DNA from: WRAI01 sp031549605
GTDB lineage: Bacteria; Bacillota; Clostridia; Oscillospirales; UBA929
Assembly (NCBI GenBank): GCA_031549605.1
Contig: JAVBPM010000034.1
Span: 1 to 56,573 of the forward strand
Direction of reading: 5' to 3'
DNA length: 56,573 bases
The notes beneath the pieces were generated by a model. That model saw nothing but the letters and a program-made list of their open reading frames with translations. It made no database searches and was not told where the DNA came from. Positions 7,833-17,700 of the stretch are shown here, piece after piece. The number at the start of each line of letters is the position of its first letter. The first letter of the stretch is position 1. The position numbers were made by a program, and so were the translations under genes.

Positions 7833-9574
7833 CTATGAACAAAATGCTATGCACATTGGGCAGATTTGATATTCCCATCATCCAGATGCAGCCGTCATTC
7901 ACCGTTGATTTGCTGGATTCTAACGTAGCTTTGTTTGGTGCAGCTATGAGCGGCAAAACGACATTTGTTAAAACGCTGGTAAATATTCTGCACAAGCAAT
8001 ACAATGAAAATCAAGAGCAGGTTTTTATTCTTGATTTCGGAGGCGCATTATCGGACTACAACGATTTTCCGCTTGTATCCGCCTATTTTGACAACTCGAA
8101 TGAAGAGTATGTCAAGCGTGTTTTCAAGATTATGGATAACATCTTGAAAGACAACATAAAAGGGTTAAACGGCAAAAACTATCGGGATGCTGAACAACAG
8201 CCTTTGCATACCACGTTTATTATTGACAATCTTAACGCTTTCATGGATGAGCCGAGATATTCCGCATATCAGGAAAAGCTTGCGAAGCTCTGTCGTGACG
8301 GCCTGTCTAAAGGCATTACAGTTGTGGTTACAGCAGTTGATACAAAAGGGCTTAGCTCATACCTTGGCAGCTTCAAACAAAAAATCGCGTTCGAAATGCC
8401 GCCCGATAAATATCCCGAGATTTTTACAGGTAAGGTCGGTCAAATCGGCAATAATCCGGGGCATGGTTTTGCGAATGTTACGGTTAAGCCGGATGGTGTC
8501 ACAGGTACCTTCAGAATGAATCTGCCTTATGAAGTGCAATGCACCTTGCCGTATAAGGTGAAAACCGAAGATAACGCCGATACGGAAGAGACTTTTTTCA
8601 CAAAATTAAAGCAAAAATTTATCTATGCTGATGAGAAATACTCACGAGCCGTTAAAAAATATCAGACATTCCCGAAGGAATTAACGGCTGCCGAATTTGA
8701 GAAAATAAAACAACAGCCAACGGAAAGCGAAAAAGAACCGAAACTACCGGTCAGTGTTGCATTGGACTATGTTGATTTTTGTCCTGTAACTGTGGATTTG
8801 GAACAATCGCACGTTATTTCGATTTACGGCAAAAAAGAGTTCGGTAAAACGAATTTGCTTAATCTGCTGCTCAACGGGATTACAAAGCAAAAGCCAAATT
8901 CAAGGATTGTTTTTTTCGATGACGGACGAAATCAGCTTAAAGATGTTTATGATAAATATCAAAGTAAAAACGACAGCGTATATTTCAACGGATTCTCTGA
9001 AAAGAGCATTGAGTTGGACGCCGCAGGTTCAAAACAGGAAGAAACGAAAACAAAGAAACTTTCCCCATTGCAAAGATTTTACCTTTACCTCAACGACAAC
9101 TATATTGATTTACCAAAAAGTTTAATCGGCAGTATGTTCAATGTTTCTGAAATGGACACAAAGCGTATCGCAAGCAAAAACGAGTATGAGGATACGCCGT
9201 TTACAGTCTTTGTGGTTCAAAGCAAGCTGGTTTATTTGAACACAAATGAAAGCAAGCATTTCATTGAAAAGGCATTGCCACGGTTAGCTGCAGTTGCGGA
9301 AGATAAGGGTTATCTTTTTATCTTCTCAGATGTGCAAAAAATCAGCGAGATGGAAACAAACACTGTTTTTAACAGCATAATGGGCACAGCATTTTTGCTT
9401 GACAACATTGCCGAATTTGCCGGTGAGCGTGGGCAAAAAACGGTATTCGGCAATATGGATGTTAAGGCTCTTAAGGAAGATTACGCCAGATGCGAAAAAG
9501 GCGACGGCTATTTCTACGACATTGAGGCGGATAGTTTACTGAAAGCAAAATTCATCAAATACGAGGAGGATTAA
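7829..9574 (+). CDS. Second half of the split EssC: tandem FtsK/SpoIIIE motor domains 2 and 3
   Basis: The product is 581 residues, cytoplasmic, starting at the ATG that overlaps the previous stop (ATGA), with GGAGG at 7816-7820. It begins like the linker before EssC motor 2 (LGRFDIPIIQMQ). Motor 2 has Walker A GAAMSGKT at 37-44 and a FIIDNLN Walker B-like strand. Motor 3 has GKKEFGKT at 334-341 followed by RIVFFDDG. In staphylococcal and Bacillus EssC these domains are on one chain with motor 1; the actinobacterial EccCa/EccCb pair is split at the same place. The separate ribosome site argues for a true two-protein motor rather than a sequencing frameshift. Motor 3 usually binds the WXG100 substrate. 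Confidence 0.85.
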   Translation: MTMNKMLCTLGRFDIPIIQMQPSFTVDLLDSNVALFGAAMSGKTTFVKTLVNILHKQYNENQEQVFILDFGGALSDYNDFPLVSAYFDNSNEEYVKRVFKIMDNILKDNIKGLNGKNYRDAEQQPLHTTFIIDNLNAFMDEPRYSAYQEKLAKLCRDGLSKGITVVVTAVDTKGLSSYLGSFKQKIAFEMPPDKYPEIFTGKVGQIGNNPGHGFANVTVKPDGVTGTFRMNLPYEVQCTLPYKVKTEDNADTEETFFTKLKQKFIYADEKYSRAVKKYQTFPKELTAAEFEKIKQQPTESEKEPKLPVSVALDYVDFCPVTVDLEQSHVISIYGKKEFGKTNLLNLLLNGITKQKPNSRIVFFDDGRNQLKDVYDKYQSKNDSVYFNGFSEKSIELDAAGSKQEETKTKKLSPLQRFYLYLNDNYIDLPKSLIGSMFNVSEMDTKRIASKNEYEDTPFTVFVVQSKLVYLNTNESKHFIEKALPRLAAVAEDKGYLFIFSDVQKISEMETNTVFNSIMGTAFLLDNIAEFAGERGQKTVFGNMDVKALKEDYARCEKGDGYFYDIEADSLLKAKFIKYEED

Positions 9575-9578
9575 GATC

Positions 9579-9902
9579 ATGGCAGACAGTGCGTTTGTTT
9601 CGGCAGATATTGCGAAAATTTCAAAGTTTATGTCAGACAGCGAAATTGCAATTAAGGAATTCAACGACATCAAAGACAAGTTTAACTCCATAAATTCCAC
9701 TTTGCTCAGCAAGTGGGAAGGCAAAGGTGCAGATGCTTATAGAAAAGAGACCGACCATATTCTTGAAAATATTGGCGGGGTAAAAGATGTTTTGGATGGC
9801 ATTAACAATAGTGCAGTAAAAAGCATTAAAGAAGAATATGACAAGCTCGACCAGCAACTTGATGAGTTTAACAGAAATCCTGGATCCGGCGAAGAAAGTT
9901 GA
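9579..9902 (+). CDS. WXG100 protein with canonical WEG turn
   Basis: The product is 107 residues, 4 bases after the split-motor gene, with AGGAGGA upstream. It is a textbook WXG100: helix, turn SKWEGKGADAY (about residues 44-54), helix, and then a short tail. It lies next to a 50-residue protein and a glycine-rich effector-like protein. In LXG-type T7SS modules a WXG100-like partner next to the effector helps target it, so this one may be effector-specific rather than the bulk substrate. That is inferred from gene order. Confidence 0.85.
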   Translation: MADSAFVSADIAKISKFMSDSEIAIKEFNDIKDKFNSINSTLLSKWEGKGADAYRKETDHILENIGGVKDVLDGINNSAVKSIKEEYDKLDQQLDEFNRNPGSGEES

Positions 9903-9914
9903 GGTTAAGTATTT

Positions 9915-10067
9915 ATGGCAATGGATAAAAACTTCGCTAACACTGTGGCCGATAAAAAAGATAAAAAGCGTGAAATCACTAAACTTACTGAGTTGAATGA
10001 AAGTGATCAAAATACGATTTTCAATCTGATTTTTGCGGAAACGCCTAAGAAAAACTCCGAAGAATAA
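9915..10067 (+). CDS. 50-residue charged protein between WXG100 and effector
   Basis: A short open frame of 50 codons starts at ATG 12 bases after the WXG100 stop, with GAGG upstream, and ends 20 bases before the effector start. It is highly charged in its first half (VADKKDKKRE), helical in the second half (LNESDQNTIFNLIFAE), and ends in a polar tail. It fills the space in an otherwise gapless operon, which supports its reality. In several T7SS loci a second small partner protein sits at this position next to the effector. No domain is recognised. Confidence 0.55.
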   Translation: MAMDKNFANTVADKKDKKREITKLTELNESDQNTIFNLIFAETPKKNSEE

Positions 10068-10087
10068 CTCGCGGGGGAAGTGAAGTC

Positions 10088-11197
10088 GTGGCAACTATCT
10101 CACTTTACGCAAGCAAAATCAACAATATGCCGAGCCTTATAAAGGATTTTAAAAGTTCTGTGAAAGATTTGAAGTCAGAGTTGACTTTATTCAAAAATCA
10201 ATGCCAATCGGTGAACAAAAACATTTGCAATCTCGACGATGTTATAAGCTCTATATCAACCTCTACGCAAACACAGGAACAGAAAGTTACTGTTCTCGAT
10301 AGTTTTAGCAAGAATGTCGAGCAATTCGCCTCTGACGTTGACCGAATTGACAGTAATGTGGCTGATATTGTCAATCAAAACAAAGATGATTTTTACGATA
10401 AATACCATTATTTAAAGCCCGATTGTGAGAAAGGTTGGTTAGAAAAAGGTTGGGATGACTTCAAGAGCGGCTGCTCCAAGGCTTGGGAATGGTGTAAGGA
10501 ACACTGGAAGCTGGTCGTGACGATTGTGTTGGTCATTGTTGCGATCGTTGCAATTGTTTTAACGGCAGGCGCGGCATTAGGTCCTCTTGCAGCAGCGTTG
10601 ATAATGGCGTGTAAAGGAATAATTATTGGTGCCGCAATTGGCGGTCTTGCTGGGGGTACGATTAGTGCCTTAACGGGTGGCTCTTTCCTTGAAGGCTTTG
10701 AAGATGGTGCTTTTAGTGGGGCAATTTCTGGAGCTATTACAGGCGGCATGGGCTCTTGGATGTCGGGTGCAGGTAAAGTAACACTTTCGTTAGGCAAAGT
10801 TATACTTATAGGAGCTACTGCGGAAACAGGAGCTTCTCTGTTAGGCGATATTGGAGATAAGTATATTAAAGGCGAGAATATTTCTTGGGGTGAAGTTGCG
10901 TTTAACGCTGGTTTTTCCGCAATTTTGGGTGGTGTTTTTGCAGCTGGAGGATATGGCCTCGCTAAGAAATTACCTGTGTTGATAAAAGGATTAACAAAAG
11001 GCAATGGCAGTTGGGCACATGTATGGACATCTCAGTCAACAAGGTCGTTAAAGCACGGAACAAAAGTAAGCTTGAAAACAATTCTAAAAGGTATCGGTTC
11101 GGAAGCAATTAAAGATGCTTGGGATTTTGTTCTTGAACCGTTTAAGAATCTTGTGGATAAATGGAAGGGCTCATGGAATTTTATTCCGCAACATTAA
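10088..11197 (+). CDS. Candidate type VII secreted effector with glycine-rich membrane-active region
   Basis: The product is 369 residues, starting at GTG after GGGGGAAG. Residues 1-110 form a long helical, coiled-coil-like segment as in LXG/WXG-type secretion domains. A Trp-rich amphipathic segment follows (GWDDFKSGCSKAWEWCKEHW, ~117-136), then a very hydrophobic stretch of Val/Ile/Ala and a glycine-rich region with GGSFLEGFEDGAFSGAISG. Such a linker precedes toxin domains in many polymorphic toxins. The last ~70 residues (after KKLPVLIKG) have no motif I recognise and could be a small toxin or remnant. It is followed by two small membrane proteins, the expected place for immunity genes. A pore-forming toxin is an alternative. 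Confidence 0.7.
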   Translation: MATISLYASKINNMPSLIKDFKSSVKDLKSELTLFKNQCQSVNKNICNLDDVISSISTSTQTQEQKVTVLDSFSKNVEQFASDVDRIDSNVADIVNQNKDDFYDKYHYLKPDCEKGWLEKGWDDFKSGCSKAWEWCKEHWKLVVTIVLVIVAIVAIVLTAGAALGPLAAALIMACKGIIIGAAIGGLAGGTISALTGGSFLEGFEDGAFSGAISGAITGGMGSWMSGAGKVTLSLGKVILIGATAETGASLLGDIGDKYIKGENISWGEVAFNAGFSAILGGVFAAGGYGLAKKLPVLIKGLTKGNGSWAHVWTSQSTRSLKHGTKVSLKTILKGIGSEAIKDAWDFVLEPFKNLVDKWKGSWNFIPQH

Positions 11198-11214
11198 TTA
11201 GAGGGAGACCAACG

Positions 11215-11730
11215 ATGAGTCTAACAGAATTTAAGGTTACTTTTCCTCAAAAAGAGCTGATTGTATATGTGGGTGCGTTTTCTATAATAGAAACTGCCTT
11301 CATAGTGATGATTTTTACTTGGGAATATGTTTTGCTAAGCATTGTTTTTGCTATAAGCTTTTTCTTAATTGGCTTGTTGGTGTTGCTCGCATCAGTGCTA
11401 TTTTGTGTAAAAGTAAACTCATCAAGATTAAAAGTAAGAACACGGCTAGGAAAACAGTATGCTTTTACTTGCTCAGAGATTGAGAAAGTAAGTTGCTCTA
11501 AACGTACTAGTGTCAAATACGGACCAATATATTACATAACAATATTAACAAAATCGCACAAACTGGATTTGGAAGGAACAATGACTGGTTTTAAAAAAAT
11601 GGCAGAGTTTGTTCTTGAAATGCACACCAATGGCGACATTAGAAATAAAGCGATTTCTGAAAACAGCAGAAGAATGTTAGTTCAATATAAAAATGGTGAT
11701 ATTTTTAAGAAAAAGCAGAGAAACAAATGA
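11215..11730 (+). CDS. Two-helix membrane protein with PH-like domain, candidate immunity protein
   Basis: The product is 171 residues, starting at the ATG after GAGGGAG; an earlier in-frame ATG inside the effector gene is rejected. Two membrane segments lie at about 15-60, followed by a soluble beta-rich part beginning SSRLKVRTRLGKQYAFTCSEIEKV that looks like a bacterial PH-type domain. The stop overlaps the next start (ATGA). The position immediately after a hydrophobic effector suggests it protects the producing cell's membrane. The immunity role is inferred. Confidence 0.6.
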   Translation: MSLTEFKVTFPQKELIVYVGAFSIIETAFIVMIFTWEYVLLSIVFAISFFLIGLLVLLASVLFCVKVNSSRLKVRTRLGKQYAFTCSEIEKVSCSKRTSVKYGPIYYITILTKSHKLDLEGTMTGFKKMAEFVLEMHTNGDIRNKAISENSRRMLVQYKNGDIFKKKQRNK

Positions 11731-12050
11731 GTGCTGCAAGAAACTTTACCGTAACAAATCCACCAATAACTTTTTGGCTATGTATAGGCATACTTGGTTT
11801 TTTCGTGATTCTTGTTTTAGCAAATACGATATTTTCACCGCCGCCCCATACCGCAATGTATGTTTGTATAACAATATTTGTTTTTATCCCCGGAACAATC
11901 GTCACTTTGTGGACAAAAATATTTAGAGTGAAAGTAAGCGGCACGGAAATTTCTGTTCGAAAATGCCTCGGTTTAGTCAACTTTATTTTAGACATATCTG
12001 ATATTACCAAAGTCAAATGGAAATCTAAGGTTCATAAAGTAATTAAATAA
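11727..12050 (+). CDS. Shorter paralogue of the upstream membrane protein
   Basis: The product is 107 residues and is translationally coupled to the previous gene (ATGA). It has the same plan: two membrane segments and then a strand pattern VSGTEISVRKCLGLVNFILDIS that matches the start of the PH-like part of its neighbour. It stops after ~40 residues of that domain, so the domain is incomplete. It is either a truncated duplicate or a deliberately short partner. A duplicated immunity gene is the simplest reading. Confidence 0.55.
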   Translation: MSAARNFTVTNPPITFWLCIGILGFFVILVLANTIFSPPPHTAMYVCITIFVFIPGTIVTLWTKIFRVKVSGTEISVRKCLGLVNFILDISDITKVKWKSKVHKVIK

Positions 12051-12095
12051 TACTTTTTTTAGTCTACGGTAAAAACAAAAGGGAGATTCCTTAAC

Positions 12096-13961
12096 ATGAG
12101 AAAAGAAATAATCGGCAATTCATACAAGTACATAATTGATGAATCCTACGGAATCAACAAGGACGGATTTATCGCAATCGGTACGGAAAGTATTGTTTAC
12201 AAAGGCTTGAAAACCAAATCCAGCGGCGATTTGCAATTTTCCTGCGTTTTGAAATTCAAGCCGAAAACTCAAATTATAGACGGCAAAGAAATCAACCGCT
12301 TGGAAACTTTTAAAGCCGAGGAATGGAAGATTTTCGAAGAACTGCGTGAGTGCCGATCTGTTGTGCGGGTTGATGATGTCGTTGAAGACTTGGGCGGCTT
12401 TTCTTTATCTTGCCAATATATCAGTGACGGCGTTATTAACTCTGATTCTTATTTTTGTGTAGTTGAGGAATTTATTGACGGTTGGAACTTGGACGAGTTT
12501 TGTCGTGAGGAATTCTGGAAGCTTCGGAAGTTTGAGCCGATTGCAAACGGGCTCAAAAAAAAGGTTGAATACAATGATTTTAGCATTGCAGAGAAGAAAG
12601 CTGTGACGGCAAGCTATAACTACGACAATCAGCTGAAATTTCAAAATCAAATTCTGCTTTTTATGATTAATCTCTGCGAAATTATGGAATTTGTTACTGA
12701 GCAAAAAAGCATTCTGCACTTGGATATAAAACCTGAAAACATAATGGTTACCAGATACGGCAAAGAGCTTATTTTGATTGACTTTGGGCGTTCAAAGCGT
12801 GTTACTAAGGCCGACAGATTCGCAATAAGCAACTTAACAGCAGCAGATTATAGCAAAGAGGAAACACAAGAAAAACAATATCAATATGGCGCGTTGGGAT
12901 ATGCTGCTCCAGAATGTTATTGCGAGGCTGCCGCCGGTTCAACTTTCCCATTCGCATACAAAGGCGAACTGGGTAAAATGTCGATCGAAAGCGATATATT
13001 CTCATTTGGAGCAACGTTTTGGGAATGCTTAAATATGTTTGAACTCATAACAAAATCCAAGATGTCTGAATTCGATATTTATGATTTTTACAAAGACAAC
13101 TTCTTGAAGGACGCCGCATATTTCAACCGTGATTTGTCGTTGACCACAACAGCTTATCATCAAAAATTAGAAAGAATCATCAAAAAGTGCACACGAACAC
13201 GTAACAGTGATTTTACAGTATCGGATAAGTATTATCATTCATACAAGGATTTAAGAAAAGACATTGAAATTGCAAAGGATTCCGCGCCTACAATCGTTAA
13301 GGAGGAGAATGTAAAAGCTCGGATGGCTTTCAGGTTGTGCGGTGTGATGGTTGCATTGGCATTGGTATTCTTAATTATAAACAGTATATATTACATGCAA
13401 GCCTACGCAATTGCCAAAAATAAATGGGGTAAGTTAACTGCAACCTACAACGAAACACAGTTTTCAAAGCTCAGCGAGATTGCAAAAGATTTTATTTCAT
13501 CCGCCCCCACTAACAGAGTCGATGACACCTATGCTAAAATCGTCAGTTTTACATACCAGAACAACGGTAGTATATCCGACTATGAGGCGAAAATGATTGT
13601 TGAACTGCTTTCGCAAATCGGTAACGGCAGCAAATTACCTGAGCGTGTTGATGAAATAATGATGCACGCTAATACCAGTAATTTCAGAGTTGTTTCAAGT
13701 GAAATAGTAAAGCTTGATGTTTCCGGTGAAAGCATCGGATATGAACTCGCCACTGCAATATATAATGTTGAAGTCGGCAAAACCAATATTGTTGAGGCTT
13801 ATGATACATTGCAAAAATATAAAGATAACGTCGACTTCAGAAATGCTGTAATCAAGCTTAAAAATGTTCTTGACAATGATGAAAGTATTAAGTTGATTAT
13901 GGACAGTTCCAAGCAAACAAGACAAGAAATCTTTGATTTCTTTAATTCCATTACGAAATAA
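12096..13961 (+). CDS. Membrane Ser/Thr protein kinase with EssB-like topology
   Basis: The product is 621 residues with an ATG after GGGAG. The N-terminal Hanks-type kinase domain has a glycine loop IGTESIVYKG (~29-38), candidate ATP lysine K53, catalytic loop HLDIKPEN at 208-215, DFG at 229-231 and a YGALGYAAPE activation segment. One membrane helix lies at ~411-436, followed by a ~185-residue extracytoplasmic helical domain. EssB/YukC of classical T7SSb has the same order (kinase-like domain, one membrane helix, extracellular part) but is a pseudokinase. Here all catalytic residues appear present. It may therefore be the EssB equivalent with retained activity, or a regulatory kinase that took over the position. 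Confidence 0.85.
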   Translation: MRKEIIGNSYKYIIDESYGINKDGFIAIGTESIVYKGLKTKSSGDLQFSCVLKFKPKTQIIDGKEINRLETFKAEEWKIFEELRECRSVVRVDDVVEDLGGFSLSCQYISDGVINSDSYFCVVEEFIDGWNLDEFCREEFWKLRKFEPIANGLKKKVEYNDFSIAEKKAVTASYNYDNQLKFQNQILLFMINLCEIMEFVTEQKSILHLDIKPENIMVTRYGKELILIDFGRSKRVTKADRFAISNLTAADYSKEETQEKQYQYGALGYAAPECYCEAAAGSTFPFAYKGELGKMSIESDIFSFGATFWECLNMFELITKSKMSEFDIYDFYKDNFLKDAAYFNRDLSLTTTAYHQKLERIIKKCTRTRNSDFTVSDKYYHSYKDLRKDIEIAKDSAPTIVKEENVKARMAFRLCGVMVALALVFLIINSIYYMQAYAIAKNKWGKLTATYNETQFSKLSEIAKDFISSAPTNRVDDTYAKIVSFTYQNNGSISDYEAKMIVELLSQIGNGSKLPERVDEIMMHANTSNFRVVSSEIVKLDVSGESIGYELATAIYNVEVGKTNIVEAYDTLQKYKDNVDFRNAVIKLKNVLDNDESIKLIMDSSKQTRQEIFDFFNSITK

Positions 13962-13973
13962 GGAGCAATCGAC

Positions 13974-14312
13974 ATGAAAAATATATTTGAGAAAATCACC
14001 GCGGCTTTTGAAAAAATACCGATAGTTGCCTATGCGTTAATCTACTTGATTAAGACGTTCCTAATTGCTGTCGGAGCGGTTGCTGTTCTTTATTTTATTC
14101 TCTGGGTAACAGGGGTTTACGCCAGCCTCGAAACGGCGCTTGACTTAAAATACAATTCTCCAGTCATTTTAGCTCCGTTTTGGGCGTTTGTAGCGTTGTT
14201 TGCAGTATGTCTGGTGGTGGGCTTTTTGATGTATTTCCATAAATACGTAAGAGGCAAAACGAAAACAGCATTTTATAATGCCGTTGCTCCTTTGCTCAGC
14301 GAAAAACAATAA
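13974..14312 (+). CDS. Small two-helix membrane protein of the secretion locus
   Basis: The product is 112 residues with AAGGAG before the ATG, 12 bases after the kinase gene. It has a short amphipathic start, a membrane segment at about 20-48, a loop with ETALDLKYNSP, a second segment at about 63-88 and a basic cytoplasmic tail. No family is recognised. Size and position (next to the EssB-like kinase) would suit an EssA-type component, but there is no sequence evidence for that. Confidence 0.6.
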   Translation: MKNIFEKITAAFEKIPIVAYALIYLIKTFLIAVGAVAVLYFILWVTGVYASLETALDLKYNSPVILAPFWAFVALFAVCLVVGFLMYFHKYVRGKTKTAFYNAVAPLLSEKQ

Positions 14313-14328
14313 ATAAGATTTGGTGAAA

Positions 14329-14709
14329 ATGAAACTAAAACTCATAAATTACATATCAGCGGCTTGCTTTTTCCTATCGTCTGCAAGCCTGCTGTTTGTC
14401 CCTCTGTTGGATATCAAGGATGGGTTTTCCGGATTTGCATTTTTCCTTGCTGGATTATTTTGGTTTGGGTTTTTGACGGCAGTTGCTTTGCAACTATTCC
14501 TGTGGCTAAAGACAAGAAAAAGCGAAACCAGTAATCCTCTAAAGAAGCCAAAGTTGATCGCGGTTATCCTCTTTGCTCTTTCGATTGTTTCCGGCGCGTT
14601 TGTGTTACTTTTCCTAAGTACTAACCCCATAGCGCTGCCGGCGAATCTATCCGCGGCGCTTCTGAGCGCTGAAGCGTTCTGCGTAATTAAGAGAATGGAG
14701 AGGTTATAA
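14329..14709 (+). CDS. Small polytopic membrane protein
   Basis: The product is ~126 residues. The ATG at 14329 follows GGTG; TTG at 14320 and GTG at 14323 are alternative starts. It has about four hydrophobic segments with a basic loop (KTRKSETSNPLKKPK) between the second and third. The stop TAA overlaps the start of the large surface protein (TAATG), so translation is coupled. No family is recognised. It may assist membrane insertion or anchoring of the surface protein, which is inference from coupling. Confidence 0.55.
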   Translation: MKLKLINYISAACFFLSSASLLFVPLLDIKDGFSGFAFFLAGLFWFGFLTAVALQLFLWLKTRKSETSNPLKKPKLIAVILFALSIVSGAFVLLFLSTNPIALPANLSAALLSAEAFCVIKRMERL

Positions 14710-17700
14710 TGGAAAAACTTATTGAAAAGAGTCCAAAACGATTTCTTGCTATTCTGATAGCTACTGTCTTGATAGCCGGAATGATTCCGGTGTCATCGAT
14801 TCTCAATGTGTTTGCAGCAACCGAACCTGTGTTCACCGTTGAAATTGACAACGCAATCCGGGGTGATATTTCTGTCACGGTCACAAATCCGATGAATCCG
14901 TCAGAAACTAAAACAGAGTCTGCAACGGCGGGTACTGCGACGTTCAGCAATTTTGTCGATTCGGATATTCCCTACGACATTAAGATAACAGGCATGATCG
15001 GATATGACGATTATGAAGATTTTGGACAAAGCCTCAGCGGTACAAACATTTCATTTTCCGTTGCCGATTTTGTGTCTTTAGCTATTGGTACCATTGAGGT
15101 CACTGGTCAAATAACTGATGAAAACGGAAATCCGTATACAGGCGGTGGAACGGTTTCTTATTCCGGATATGATGAAGGCTCGGTTAACCTTGCTGGGAAC
15201 GGCACATTCTCCGTAACGATTTACGAAAATAAGCCCTACAGTTTCTCCTTAACGCCAAATAATCCAAAATACAATAGTCCTGTTTCTTTAGGCTCTGTAA
15301 ACAGTCCTGTAGATTTTACTATTACTAATCCAAATACGCAACTTTCCATTCAAACCTTTTCAATTACAACGAGCAATATTGGAGCTAACGGCTTGATAAG
15401 CCCTAATGTGACAGGCATCAATTATAATGATAGCAGAACGATCACGGCAACGGCTGCTCCTGGGTTTGTAATTGCTTCATTTACTGATAACGGGGATCCG
15501 GTTCCGGCGGCAATAGGTCAAGACTCATATCCTTACGATCTCACTAACATTAGGACCAACCATATTATCGTAGTTGCCTTTGCCCCGAAAGAATGTAAAG
15601 TGACATTTACTTATAACTCTGACGGGATAGTAACGGATGACTCCGATCCTTTGACCCCCATACCCAGTGGAGGCCGAATTATTGCCAATGAAGGTGACAG
15701 CCCTAGTTTTACCGCGACGGCAAACACAAATTATCATATCAGCAGCGTGGTTATCGATTCTACAACACAGACAGACGGCACATTCGATAACGCTCAAACC
15801 GATTATTCGTATACGTACACAAACATTAATAAAGACTATTCTGTCACAGTAACCTTCTCGATTAACACATATGATATTAGCATTTCACCCTCTGCCGGAG
15901 GGTCGGTTACTCCTGCGGGTTCGCCGAAAATTGTTAGCCATGGCGGCAGTTTGGAGCTTACAGTCACTCCCATAAATAATTATACTGTTGATTCGATTAA
16001 AGTCGATGGCGTGACAGTGGATCTAGAAACAGACAGCAATGTAACCGATAATGATGATTATTCCTTAGCATACACATTCAGCAATGTAGATGGCAATCAT
16101 ATGTTTGAGGTTTCTTTTGCACAAATAGTAAATTCTACCGATCCGGACGATGAGCTATTTGATTTTAATAAAGGCGATGCCATTGCCAGTTACAAAGAAA
16201 ATGGAAAAGACGTTTATGTTTATTCGTATAATGCCGCGGTAACTTTTGTGCCGGTTAATCCTCCCTTTAACAAAATCCGCCTCAATGGAGAAGGAGGTAA
16301 ATTAAACAATAAGAGTCTTTCATATACCTCAACAAAAGAAATTACAAAGGTTGAGGTGAAGCACAACAAGGGCAAACCAATACTGAAACAGCTAGGCACG
16401 CCTATTTTAATCGTTATTGATAAAACTCCGCCGACCGTTGATAGTATTTCTAAAACCCCTAGCACGACATGGACTAATCAAGGCGTAACTGTCTCAGGCA
16501 CGGCATCTGATACTGGCGGCTCTAAACTATATCAAGTTAGATATAGTAAAAACGCTTCTGATTTCGCTGCTGACACTTACAGCGGTTCAACTGCCTCTGT
16601 TGCTTCACTCACGAATGGATCTTTTTCATTCTCGGTAAATAATGACGTCAGCAGCAACGATACATATTATGTTTGGGCATATGATCTCTCCGGCAATAAA
16701 TCAGCTGCTTATCAATCTATTGCCGTTAACATTGATATAGTCGATCCGGACATAACTGACTTTACATTCAGAAAAATAGAGCCTCCCGTTGTTTCGCAAA
16801 TTATAAACTTTTTAACCTTCGGAACCTTCTACAACGATGAAATTGAGGTTATCGTTTCAGCTAAGGATGATGGCATTTCATCCGGTTTGAAGGAAATTAC
16901 TTTGTACAGTAATGGTGCTGTTGTCGAAACCAAACCAGTTCTGAGTTCTTCGGCAACGTTTACGCTGACCCTTGCTGACTTCAATAATAATGAGATTTCA
17001 GCATCCGTTACGGATAATGCCGGTAATAATTCAGCAGACAACGGCCTTGCCAAACCTACTGACATTGGTGTAACGTCAAATGCGAACAGCGATAACGTTA
17101 TCCTTAAAACAGAAGAACCGACAATTTCAATTGAACCATTAAGCACACCGGTATATACAAATGATGAAGAAGGAAATTGGTACAGTGGCGATGTTGGATT
17201 TACTGTAAGTGTTTCAACTGAAAGCGCTGGCCTATATTCGGTTATAATTAAGGTCAACAATGTTGAAATTATTAACGATACCGATTTCTCTGATGCCCTA
17301 ATTCTGCAAAGAACCTATACAGTAAATACAAGCGATAACCATCTTGATGGAGAAAACAAAATTGAAGTCATTGTAGTAAATAACTGCGGCGTTGAAAAAC
17401 CTGACAGCAAAACGGTATTTGTTGACTCGACTAACCCTAAAGTGATTGGGTTTATTATTGATAAGGAAAACGATGACGCCCTTAGTCAGATACTCAACTT
17501 CTTGACGTTTGGAACCTCTTTCAATGAAAAAGCCAAAATCACCGTTATTGCCGATGACAGATATGGCGCCACATCCGGGATTAATACAATTACCCTCTAC
17601 GCCGATGGGGAGCCGATAAACGGCTCTCCCAAAACAGTAACCGCCATTGGCGATGGAACATATAAAGCAGAGTTTGTTTTGCCGGAAAGCGTTTTCCCTG

